Source of the DNA: Asaia bogorensis
Lineage (GTDB): Bacteria; Pseudomonadota; Alphaproteobacteria; Reyranellales; Reyranellaceae
Direction of reading: 5' to 3'
DNA: 64,000 nt
Assembly: GCA_945905835.1 (NCBI GenBank)
Contig: CAMDQJ010000005.1
Span: 1 to 64,000 of the forward strand
Part shown: in pieces, positions 9,011-16,061 of the stretch
How positions within the stretch are numbered: the first letter of the stretch is position 1
Layout of the letters: each line of letters opens with the position of its first letter
Translations under genes and position numbers: made by a program
Notes under the pieces: model-generated
What the model was told of the DNA's origin: nothing
Seen by the model: only the letters and a program-made list of their open reading frames with translations
Database searches by the model: none

Positions 9011-10054
9011 TCACGGCGCGCGCGCGAGGCCTTCGGCCATCGCCGCCAACAGGCCCGCCTCGTTCATTTCGAGTCCCTTGCGCCGACCCCACAACCGGTG
9101 ATGCCGGCCGAGAAGGTCGAGTGCTTGCACCTTGTCGAGCCGCCGCCAGCGCAGCACGGTACGGCGGTCAGCGTCGATGTCGATCCATTGGATGCTATTC
9201 AGCGTGTCGTCGTCGATTTCGTTCACGCCGCAGTGGCCGCCATCCGGCCGGTAAAGCCGCCGCAGGCTACCGTAGGCAATGCACTCGACTTCACTCAACA
9301 CTTTGCCCGGCGTCAGCCCGATGCGCTCGAAGCGCGCTCGTACGTGACGCGCTATGGCGGCCTTGATGTCGGCCCCTCTCAGGAGCTCGTCCTGGCACCG
9401 ACCGCCGCTCGATGGCGGAAAGCCGGCACGCATCGCGGCAGCGCGGCCGTTGAAGTCGACGGTGTATTCAGCGGCAAAGCGCGCACGCCGGGAAAAGCTG
9501 GCGGAAAGGCGTTGGGCAGCCTCCCGGCGCGTCGGCGGCGGCAGTGCGTGCATTCGTGCCGCGGCTATGTCTTCGGCCAATCCGTCGGCGGGTCCGGCGC
9601 CTTGCTGCCCCTCCGGCTCGTCGCCCCACATTCTGAAGTGCTGCATCAGCAGCTTCAGTGCCGCGAGCTTGCCGGTGCGGCGTATCCGAATGACCTTGCC
9701 GCGCGGCCGGGCGAGGGGATCGTAGAGGCGAAAGCCGATGAGCGCGGCCTCGTCGATCCGGTGCATCGGCTTCAGGCGGCCCTTTGCATCAAACAGGCGC
9801 CGAAGGTCGGCGAAGGCTACGCGTGCCGCCTCGTCGAGAATACGCGCTCCTTCGTCCTCGATGGCCTGGAAGCGCGCGTCCCGCTGGGCGGCCAGCCTCG
9901 CCTGGACCTCCGGACATCTCAGCATCGCTTCGCGGCCGCGATCGGCCTCGCCGGCCGGCCAACCGGCGTGGAGGGCGGCCTTCCTGCCATTGCCGGAACG
10001 ACTGTATTCCTCGACGAACAGCGCCATGCGCGGTGTGAGCGTACCCATGGCCAC
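9011..10054 (-). CDS. Orphan protein with two tandem phage terminase small subunit-like domains
   Basis: 347 aa, apparently two copies of a Terminase_2-type domain. Copy 1 (residues ~6-144) runs LTPRMALFVEEY, GNGRKAALHAGW, CPEVQARLA, AFADLRRLFD, then KLAALKLLMQHFRMWG. Copy 2 (~186-323) repeats the order: SFSRRARFAAEYTVDFNGRAAAMRAGF, ADIKAAIARH, AYGSLRRLYRPDG, then KVQALDLLGRHHRLWG. A ~40-residue linker separates them. Normal small subunits have one such domain, bind pac/cos DNA and are followed by a large terminase; nothing phage-like is nearby here. The start is GTG 10054 or ATG 10048; neither has a clear ribosome site. A DNA-binding role is an inference. Family assignment rests on motif order only. 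Confidence 0.65.
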   Translation of the reverse strand: MAMGTLTPRMALFVEEYSRSGNGRKAALHAGWPAGEADRGREAMLRCPEVQARLAAQRDARFQAIEDEGARILDEAARVAFADLRRLFDAKGRLKPMHRIDEAALIGFRLYDPLARPRGKVIRIRRTGKLAALKLLMQHFRMWGDEPEGQQGAGPADGLAEDIAAARMHALPPPTRREAAQRLSASFSRRARFAAEYTVDFNGRAAAMRAGFPPSSGGRCQDELLRGADIKAAIARHVRARFERIGLTPGKVLSEVECIAYGSLRRLYRPDGGHCGVNEIDDDTLNSIQWIDIDADRRTVLRWRRLDKVQALDLLGRHHRLWGRRKGLEMNEAGLLAAMAEGLARAP

Positions 10055-10068
10055 GCATTAGGGGGAAT

Positions 10069-10100
10069 TGTGACTTTGGATTGCAAGAGGTGTGACTTTG
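10069..10100. repeat. Direct repeat TGTGACTTTG in a divergent promoter region
   Basis: Two exact copies of TGTGACTTTG start at 10069 and 10091, 22 bases apart (about two helical turns). They lie between the terminase-like gene (minus) and the membrane protein gene (plus). The spacing suits a dimeric or tandem regulator binding one DNA face. No regulator is known; this is a candidate operator only. Confidence 0.4.
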
Positions 10101-10182
10101 AAAATGCGGCAGCCAGCCGGCGATGCGCGCAACCTTTCGCCGCATTAGACGTTATCGCCGCGTAAATATAGGGAGCGCGCCC

Positions 10183-11040
10183 ATGGTGGATACCGTCATC
10201 GTCGAGAACGAACAGACCCCGGCGTCCGCCATTTCCTGGCCGGCGATCATCGCCGGCGCGGCGGTCACGGCGGCCTTGTCGTTGCTGCTGTTGGCATTGG
10301 GCAGCGGTATCGGTTTCAGCGTCATGAACCCGTGGTCGACCGGCGGCAGCATCGAGACGACGAAGGCCGCCACGGTGGCCGGCATATACCTCACCTTGGC
10401 GGCGGTAATGGCCTCGGCGGTCGGCGGCTACCTCGCGGGCCGCCTGCGCCATCTATGGCTCGGCACGCATCCTCACGAGGCTTTCTTTCGCGACACGGCC
10501 CACGATCTGATCTCGTGGGCGGTCGCGACGTTGGCGGGTGCCGCGGTCCTTGGATCGGCGGCCGCCAGCATCACCGGTGGTGCCGCGAAGGAAGCAGCCT
10601 ATGGCGAGATCGTGCAGGCGCGCGGTGGCGCGTTTCCGGCGCTGACGGATCACCTCTTCACGTACGACTACGTCGCCGTCTCGAAGGCTCAGGGCGGACA
10701 GCCCAACGCCGGCATCGCGCGCAGCTATGACGGCGACCGCGCCGCCGCCGCCCGCATCCTCGGCCCTGACGCTCGTCGGTGGTCAGGGCGCGGCCGTGTA
10801 GCGCTGAACGGCCTGGCGGTGATCGTCGCGGCGCGTACCGGCCTCTCGTTTCCGGAGGCCGAAAAACGCGTGGCGGCCGTCGAGGCTGACGCGCGCAATG
10901 CCGCCGAGACTGCGCGACACGTGGCGATGATGCTCTCGTTCTGGCTGGTGGCGTCGATGCTGGCAGGAGCACTGGCATCGAGCCTGGCTGCGTGGGAAGG
11001 CGGCGCCGTGCGTGACGGCCGCCTGAAATACGATCGTTAA
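10183..11040 (+). CDS. Conserved hypothetical membrane protein (type sometimes annotated PhnA-like)
   Basis: 285-aa predicted inner-membrane protein of unknown function. Hydrophobic segments: ~18-43 (SWPAIIAGAAVTAALSLLLL), ~65-85 (AGIYLTLAAVMASAVGGYLA), ~110-130 and ~252-272 (MMLSFWLVASMLAGALASS). The N-terminal block (AISWPAIIAGAAVTAALSLLLLALGSGIGFS) recurs in alphaproteobacterial proteins sometimes labelled PhnA-like, a label I would not take as function. Start ATG 10183 lies behind GGGAGCG; the ORF-track start 60 bases upstream is less likely. Two small genes follow on the same strand, and I think the three are co-transcribed. Confidence 0.75.
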   Translation: MVDTVIVENEQTPASAISWPAIIAGAAVTAALSLLLLALGSGIGFSVMNPWSTGGSIETTKAATVAGIYLTLAAVMASAVGGYLAGRLRHLWLGTHPHEAFFRDTAHDLISWAVATLAGAAVLGSAAASITGGAAKEAAYGEIVQARGGAFPALTDHLFTYDYVAVSKAQGGQPNAGIARSYDGDRAAAARILGPDARRWSGRGRVALNGLAVIVAARTGLSFPEAEKRVAAVEADARNAAETARHVAMMLSFWLVASMLAGALASSLAAWEGGAVRDGRLKYDR

Positions 11041-11061
11041 CCGCAAACACAGGAGATTAAA

Positions 11062-11139
11062 TTGGGTCGCGGAATCCTGCTTTGGATGTTGGGTGTCCCC
11101 CTGCCGATCATTATCCTTCTGGCGATATTCTGGCGCTAG
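11062..11139 (+). CDS. 25-residue hydrophobic small protein
   Basis: Too short for the ORF track. It begins with TTG at 11062, seven bases after AGGAG, and reads LGRGILLWMLGVPLPIIILLAIFWR before TAG. It is one transmembrane helix with a GxPxPI-like kink (GVPLPI). Very similar tiny proteins starting MGRGILLWLLGVP occur in many alphaproteobacteria, which supports it being real (from memory, not searched). It sits 21 bases after the membrane protein gene, so it probably shares its transcript and may be a membrane partner or stress-linked microprotein. Confidence 0.7.
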   Translation: MGRGILLWMLGVPLPIIILLAIFWR

Positions 11140-11204
11140 AGCATGGGCCATTACCGTGCTGTCCTCCTGTTGAGACAGGTAGACCTGCAGCCAGGGAGAT
11201 CCTG

Positions 11205-11390
11205 ATGGCGAACAAGCTCGCGAAACCCAAGGCCTCCAAGAACCAGCGCAACATTTCCCATCCCGGCATGATGGGCGATGGCACCCAGGAGCAAAGCCTC
11301 GGCGAGCGAGGCAATCCAGCCGTACGGATCAAGAAGCGTGAGGTGAAAGCGGCCTTCGGCAAACACAACACCAAGAGGCCGCCTGTTTGA
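11205..11390 (+). CDS. Small basic hypothetical protein (61 aa)
   Basis: Lys/Arg-rich soluble protein with no recognised domain: MANKLAKPKASKNQRNISHPGMMGDG near the start and RIKKREVKAAFGKHNTKRPPV at the end. Start ATG 11205 is eight bases after AGGGAG; the upstream ORF-track start is a read-through of the leader. It is the third gene after the membrane protein and the 25-aa protein, 65 bases downstream. The charge suggests nucleic-acid or ribosome contact, or an intrinsically disordered protein; function is unknown. Confidence 0.6.
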   Translation: MANKLAKPKASKNQRNISHPGMMGDGTQEQSLGERGNPAVRIKKREVKAAFGKHNTKRPPV

Positions 11391-11472
11391 CGGTGCTGCT
11401 TGTTGGCGCGCTGACTGCTGGGCTGGAAATCATACGTCAGCCGAGTTCAAATTAGGACACAACCGGCGAGGT

Positions 11473-11916
11473 TTACGCCTTCACCCGGTTGCTCTTGCGG
11501 CAACGGCATTTGTCGATCTGGTGCAGCTCGACCATGTTGCCGCAGGGATCGTTCATGAAGACCTGCAGCGCGTCGGGGGCCGTCAGCCCCTCGATCTGCC
11601 AGTATTTCACGCCCATGCGGTCGAGTTCCTTGCGCGACGCGAGGATGTCTTTCACCGCGAAGGCGACGTGCGGGCGCGTCGGGTCCTCGCCCGGCCCCTT
11701 GGCCACCGGCGAGGGCTGCTTGCCGCCGATCAGGTGGAGCTGGCCGACCTCGCCGACGTTGATCCAGGCGCCCGGGATGCCGGGAATGGTCGGCCGGCTG
11801 GTGTCCTTCTCCAGGCCGAGCGTCTTGGTATAGAAATCGACTGTCTCATCCAGCTTCTTCGCGTCGTCGTCGATGCGGTAGCCGGGATGATGAATCTCGA
11901 TGATCTCGATCGCCAT
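11473..11916 (-). CDS. VOC family (glyoxalase/bleomycin resistance fold) protein
   Basis: 147-aa vicinal-oxygen-chelate protein with two beta-alpha-beta-beta-beta modules. Likely metal ligands are a His in IIEIHHPGYR (~9), His in GQLHLIGG (~61), His in TRPHVAFAVKD (~83) and Glu in GNMVELHQ (~130); GVKYWQIEG and FMNDPCGNMVELHQID match the fold. Such proteins act as glyoxalases, dioxygenases, isomerases or epimerases, and the substrate cannot be told here. The C-terminus is Cys/Arg rich (DKCRCRKSNR). A good AGGAGG site precedes ATG. It lies downstream of the damaged ABC exporter gene on the same strand. Confidence 0.85.
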   Translation of the reverse strand: MAIEIIEIHHPGYRIDDDAKKLDETVDFYTKTLGLEKDTSRPTIPGIPGAWINVGEVGQLHLIGGKQPSPVAKGPGEDPTRPHVAFAVKDILASRKELDRMGVKYWQIEGLTAPDALQVFMNDPCGNMVELHQIDKCRCRKSNRVKA

Positions 11917-11949
11917 GGGTTCCTCCTGCCCGAGATTGCGAATTCCGGC

Positions 11950-12903
11950 CTAACGATACCCTGCCGCCTGCAACTCAAACGACTCGGCATAGCGGCCGTG
12001 CTGCGCCACCAACTCGTCGTGCGCGCCGGCAGCTTCCACCTTGCCGTCGGCCAGGACAAGCATGCGGTCCGCCATGCGAACGCTGGAGAAGCGGTGCGAA
12101 ATGAGGACGCCGGTCTGGCCCTTGCTCAGCTCCTTGAAGCGCTGGAAGACCTCGAACTCGGCCCGCGCGTCGAGCGCCGCCGTCGGCTCGTCGAGGATCA
12201 GCACCTCGGCCTCGCGCATATAGTCGAGCTCGCGCCGCTCGGGCGTGCGGCCGAAATCGGGCGAATAGCTCTGGGCGTTGAAATGCGCCTCGCCGAGGAA
12301 GGCCGGCACCAGCGTCAGCATCAAGAGCGCGATCAGCCACGGCGCGAACAGGACCAGGCCAGCGGCCAGGCTCATCACCGTCACCATGTCCTGCGCCTGG
12401 CCGAACAACTGGCTCATCAGGGCCATCCGCCCGCTGGTCTGGCGGCGCGCGCGCTCGAGCTGGTCCTGGAACTCGGCGTCTTCGAAATCCTCGAGGTCGA
12501 GGGTCGCGGCATGCTCCATCAGGCGGATGCTGGAAGCGTTGGTCACACGCTCCGACAGCAGGCTGTCGAGGAAGGTGACCAGCCGCCCCAGCAGGTCGGC
12601 CAGGACCGCGAGGGCGAATTCGCCGAGCAGCAGAACGGTCAGCCAGTTGACCTTGCCGCTGGCCAGCCACGCCTGCGGCGTCGCGGGCCGGTCGGGCGCC
12701 TGCACCAGCAGCACGACATCGTCGATGATCAGCTTGGCGATATAGAGCGTGACGACAGGCAGCAGTGCGCGGAACACGCGCAGCACCAGCGAAGCCACCG
12801 TCAGGCCCGGGCTGGTGTCCCACACCATCGCCAGGAACGGCCACAGGTTGCGTAGCGCGCCGACCCGCTCCTTGAAGGATCCGGCGTTGGCTGTGCGCGC
12901 CAT
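11950..12903 (-). pseudogene. ABC exporter (TMD-NBD fusion) with large in-frame internal deletion
   Basis: 317 aa where the family is about 600. Residues 1-~227 are the first part of an ABC transmembrane domain. At ~228-232 the sequence jumps from RRELDYMR straight into EAEVLILDEPTAALDA, which is Walker B of the nucleotide-binding domain. Missing are the rest of the membrane domain, Walker A, the Q-loop and the LSGGQ signature; Walker B, the D-loop and the H-switch (LISHRFSS) remain. Intact relatives have xAYMRxAxVLILDEP, so the join occurs at a shared YMR stretch, as in a microhomology deletion. It cannot bind ATP normally. The frame is open, so a stable remnant or an assembly error are both possible. 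Confidence 0.8.
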
Positions 12904-12906
12904 GCC

Positions 12907-13821
12907 TCAGGCCGGTGGCGGCGTCATCGTCCCCTTGGGTAGTGCTGCGCAGTGGTCGTAGATCTCGCCGGGCCGCGTGAACCACACCTTGTCCTTCTGC
13001 GGGTGATTCGCGATGTGCTGCAGCGCCTCGCGCAACGCCCGCAGGCGATAGGGCTGGCCAACGATCATAGTGTGGAGCGCGATGCCGCAGACCAGCGGCT
13101 GCTTGGCCGACTGGCGCAGCAGCTCCTCGAACTGGCCGATGATCATGTCGCGGAACTCGTCGCCGCTGTGGTGGCGCACCAGGATCTGCGGGCTGTCATT
13201 GACCTCGATCGGATAGGGCACGCTCATCAGCGGCCCCGAGCGCGTCTTCATCCAGACCGGCTGGTCGTCGTTGGGCCAATCCATCAGGAAGTCGTAGCCG
13301 GTTTCCTTCAGGAGATCGGGCGTCCAGCGCGTCGAGGCCATCCATGGCGCCATCCAGCCGCGCGGCCGCTTGCCGGAGGCCTTCTCGATGGCGTCGCGCA
13401 CTTCTTCCAGAAAGCGCTTCTCGTCGGCCTCCCACATGCCGCCATGGCGCTCGGCATTGGTGCGGCCGTGGCCGATGAACTCGTCGCCGCGGGCCTTGAG
13501 CGCCGCCACGATCTGCGGCGCATACTCGAAGACCGTGGTGTTGATCAGGTGCGCCGCCGGCAGGTTGAGCTCGTCGAACAGTTCGAGGCAGCGCCACACG
13601 CCGACGCGGTTGCCGTAGTCGCGCCAGGCGAAGGTACGCGGATCGGGCGGCGGGTTGGCGACCGTCAGCAGATGGCCGTCGCCGGCGCCAAAGGCGAAAT
13701 GCTCGATGTTGAGGCCGAGATAGACCGCCAGCCGCTTGCCGCGCGGCCACGAATAGTCCTTGCGCTCGGTGATCGGCGAATAGGCATAGCGGTCGTGGTA
13801 CGGCAGGCGGATCGTGTGCAT
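12907..13821 (-). CDS. Polysaccharide deacetylase family protein (PuuE-like)
   Basis: 304-aa NodB-homology carbohydrate esterase-4 fold enzyme. The subgroup resembles PuuE-type allantoinase and peptidoglycan or chitin deacetylase-like cytosolic proteins: RLAVYLGLNIEHFAFG, GVWRCLELFDELNLPAAHLINTTV, GHGRTNAERH, RGWMAPWMASTRWTPDLL and GIALHTMIVGQPYR. The His/Asp metal site is partly visible (GHGRTNAERH; ALHTMI). No signal peptide is seen, which favours a cytosolic amide hydrolase over a cell-wall enzyme. It follows the PhyH gene with 16 bases between and precedes the broken ABC gene by 3 bases. The substrate is unknown. Confidence 0.8.
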   Translation of the reverse strand: MHTIRLPYHDRYAYSPITERKDYSWPRGKRLAVYLGLNIEHFAFGAGDGHLLTVANPPPDPRTFAWRDYGNRVGVWRCLELFDELNLPAAHLINTTVFEYAPQIVAALKARGDEFIGHGRTNAERHGGMWEADEKRFLEEVRDAIEKASGKRPRGWMAPWMASTRWTPDLLKETGYDFLMDWPNDDQPVWMKTRSGPLMSVPYPIEVNDSPQILVRHHSGDEFRDMIIGQFEELLRQSAKQPLVCGIALHTMIVGQPYRLRALREALQHIANHPQKDKVWFTRPGEIYDHCAALPKGTMTPPPA

Positions 13822-13837
13822 TTAACCCTCTCGACAG

Positions 13838-14680
13838 CTAGCGTTTAACTACGGCCACTCGATTGCCAGTCTGCTCAAGATTCATCTGGCGGAAGGTGGT
13901 GACGGCCTTCTCGTGAAAGGCGCGTTCGTCCGGGCCGGCTTCGGCGCGTGGCCGGCGCTCGTCGTCGAAATGTCCATATTTGTCCCGGCCGCGCACCAGC
14001 ATGGCGCTGACGCGGACCGGGCTGATGCAATGCGCCGAGGTCGGGATGTAGCTGATGCCGAGGCCGATGCGGCGGTGCTGCGACCGGTTGGGTCGCGAAT
14101 TGTGCACGAGATGGGTGTGATGCAGCGAGAACTGGCCTGCCTTCACCGGCATGAATTCAGTGCGCGAGCGGTCGACGTCGACCGCCAGCGTCTGGCCGCG
14201 CGACAGCATGTTCTCGGTATCCTGCATCTCGGCGTGCTGCATCTGGCCCAGCCTGTGCGAGCCCGGTACCACTTCCATGCAGCCCGATTCGGCCGGCGCA
14301 TCGGTCAGCGCCACCCAGGCGGTGACGTGGCAGGCCGGTTCCAGCGCGAAATAGGTCGCGTCCTGGTGCCAGCTCACATAGGTGCCGCTGCCGGCATCCT
14401 TGGGCCACACCGTGAGATGGAACAGGCGGATGTCCGGACCGATCAGGTCCTCGACCGCGTCGAGCACCTCGGGCGCATGCACGATCTCGTCGACCCAGGG
14501 AAAGAGAAGATGCGGCTTGAAATTATGGCCGCGCGTCATCTTCCGGCCCTCGGCGCGTTCGAAGGCTTCAAGCCGGCCGCGCCACTCCGCCACCTGCTCC
14601 TCGTCGAAAGCATCGACCGGGCAGATATAGCCGTCGCGCTCGTAGGCGGCGATCTGCGCCAGGGTCAGCTTCTTGGGCAT
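13838..14680 (-). CDS. Phytanoyl-CoA dioxygenase (PhyH) family protein
   Basis: Fe(II)/2-oxoglutarate-dependent hydroxylase of 280 aa. The iron triad is visible as H-x-D in SWHQDATYF (~125-127) and a distal His in HTHLVHNSRPNRSQHRRIGL (~190), where the following Arg would bind 2-oxoglutarate. Other family blocks are FHLTVWPKDAG and ESGCMEVVPGSH. It probably hydroxylates a small acid or amine. Its ATG is one base from the SDR stop upstream, so hydroxylation followed by oxidation of an alcohol by the neighbouring SDR is a reasonable inference. The target is not known. Confidence 0.85.
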   Translation of the reverse strand: MPKKLTLAQIAAYERDGYICPVDAFDEEQVAEWRGRLEAFERAEGRKMTRGHNFKPHLLFPWVDEIVHAPEVLDAVEDLIGPDIRLFHLTVWPKDAGSGTYVSWHQDATYFALEPACHVTAWVALTDAPAESGCMEVVPGSHRLGQMQHAEMQDTENMLSRGQTLAVDVDRSRTEFMPVKAGQFSLHHTHLVHNSRPNRSQHRRIGLGISYIPTSAHCISPVRVSAMLVRGRDKYGHFDDERRPRAEAGPDERAFHEKAVTTFRQMNLEQTGNRVAVVKR

Positions 14681-14681
14681 G

Positions 14682-15443
14682 TCACTGCGCCGTCCAGCCG
14701 CCGTCGACGAACAGCAGCGTGCCGGTGACGAAGGAGGAATCGTCGCAGGCGAGGAACAGCGCCGCCTTGGCGACCTCTTCCGGCTTGCCGATGCGGCCCA
14801 TGGGGTGGCGCACCTTCCAGAACGCCTTCATCGCCTCGGGATCGGCGTAGCGCTTCAGCGACCTGGCGGGCATCGGCGTGTCGATGACCCCCGGCATCAG
14901 CGCATTGACGCGGATGCCCTGGTGGGCGTGGTCGACGGCGATGGTCTTGGTGAAGGAGGCGATGGCGCCCTTCGAGGCGATATAGGCCGCGTTCTTGCCC
15001 GGGCTCGACTGCGCGAGCTGCGAGCCGATGGTGACGATGGCGCCCGACTTGGCGGCGATCATCGGCGCGATGGCGTAGTGGATCCAGAGGTAGGTGCCCT
15101 TGACGTTGATCGCGAACGTCCTGTCCCAAGCCGCCTCCTCGATCGTGTCGACGGTGCCGCCGGTCGAGGCGCCGGCTGCCGTCAGCAGCACGTCGATGCG
15201 GCCCCATTTTTCCATGACCTGGGCCACGCCCTCGCGCGCCTGCGCGTCGCTGGAAACGTCGGCGGCGATGGTGATGGCGCGGCCACCCTTGGCTTCGATG
15301 TCGGCCGCGACCTGGCCTAGCCCGGCCTGGTCCTGGTCGACCAGCGCGAGCTTGGCGCCCTCCGCTGCGAACAGCCGCGCCGAGGCGGCGCCGATGCCGG
15401 AAGCGGCACCCGTGACGATGGCAACCTGATCTTTGAGTTTCAT
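14682..15443 (-). CDS. SDR family oxidoreductase
   Basis: NAD(P)-dependent short-chain dehydrogenase, 253 aa. Nucleotide motif TGAASGIG (~13-20), NAG-like LLTAAGAS, catalytic Ser in IVTIGSQ, YIASK as the Y-x3-K pair (~155-159), and the substrate loop NALMPGVIDTPM. The C-terminus FVTGTLLFVDGGWTAQ is classical. Start chosen at MKLKDQ (15443), because the ORF-track start adds 44 unsupported residues. First gene of a minus-strand run with PhyH and the deacetylase. It may oxidise the alcohol made by the dioxygenase (inference). Confidence 0.88.
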   Translation of the reverse strand: MKLKDQVAIVTGAASGIGAASARLFAAEGAKLALVDQDQAGLGQVAADIEAKGGRAITIAADVSSDAQAREGVAQVMEKWGRIDVLLTAAGASTGGTVDTIEEAAWDRTFAINVKGTYLWIHYAIAPMIAAKSGAIVTIGSQLAQSSPGKNAAYIASKGAIASFTKTIAVDHAHQGIRVNALMPGVIDTPMPARSLKRYADPEAMKAFWKVRHPMGRIGKPEEVAKAALFLACDDSSFVTGTLLFVDGGWTAQ

Positions 15444-15551
15444 GGGCCCAAGCTTAGCCCTTTGATTTTGCCACCGCACGACAAAGTGAATGTCGGTTAC
15501 CCTTCCGCCACCCCATTTCACATGCGCAGAAAGCATGACAGGAGCGATGCC

Positions 15552-16043
15552 ATGGTGACCTTCAGCCGCCGACACTTCGCCTGGGGCGGCGCCTCAGCGC
15601 TTGCCGCATCGGCGGCGGCGCCAACCACCGCCCGGGCCGAGACATTCGAGGTCACCCGCAGCGACGCGGAGTGGCGGCGCCTGCTGACGCCGGCCCAGTA
15701 CGCGGTGCTGCGCAAGCACGAGACGGAACGGCCCGGCTCCAGCCCGCTCGACGGCGAGAAGCGGGCCGGGACGTTCCACTGTGCGGGCTGCGACCTGCCG
15801 CTGTTTTCCTCGGCCGCGAAGTTCGACAGCGGCACCGGATGGCCGAGTTTCTGGCAGCCGCTCGAGCGGGCGATCGGCACGAAGGAAGAGACGACGCTGC
15901 TGGTCTTCAAGCAGACCGAGGTGCACTGCCGGCGCTGCGGCGGCCATCTCGGCCACGTCTTCAACGACGGCCCCAAGCCGACGGGCCTGCGCTACTGCAT
16001 GAACGGCGTGGCAATGAAATTCACGTCGACGGCAAACGGATAG
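15552..16043 (+). CDS. msrB: Exported peptide-methionine (R)-S-oxide reductase
   Basis: Reduces methionine-R-sulfoxide in proteins. The 163-aa protein has a Tat-like leader (SRRHFAWGGASALAASAAAPTTARA) and a full MsrB domain: zinc cysteines C77/C80 (FHCAGC) and C126/C129 (CRRC), substrate block FDSGTGWPSF, and catalytic C149 in LRYCMNGVAM. Most MsrB proteins are cytosolic; this one should repair periplasmic proteins oxidised by hypochlorite or peroxide. Start at ATG 15552 follows AGGAGCG with good spacing; an ATG at 15522 is possible. No MsrA or MsrPQ gene is adjacent, so the electron donor is unclear. Confidence 0.9.
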   Translation: MVTFSRRHFAWGGASALAASAAAPTTARAETFEVTRSDAEWRRLLTPAQYAVLRKHETERPGSSPLDGEKRAGTFHCAGCDLPLFSSAAKFDSGTGWPSFWQPLERAIGTKEETTLLVFKQTEVHCRRCGGHLGHVFNDGPKPTGLRYCMNGVAMKFTSTANG

Positions 16044-16061
16044 GCCGTTAAGCCCCTCTCA

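Noticed and set aside
9011-10054. A prophage around the terminase-like gene
   Set aside because: No large terminase, portal, capsid, tail, integrase or lysis genes are seen on either side; neighbours are TRAP and membrane protein genes.
10069-10100. TGTGACTTTG repeats as the start of a CRISPR array
   Set aside because: Only two copies of 10 bases are present with no further spacers or cas genes; they fit an operator better.
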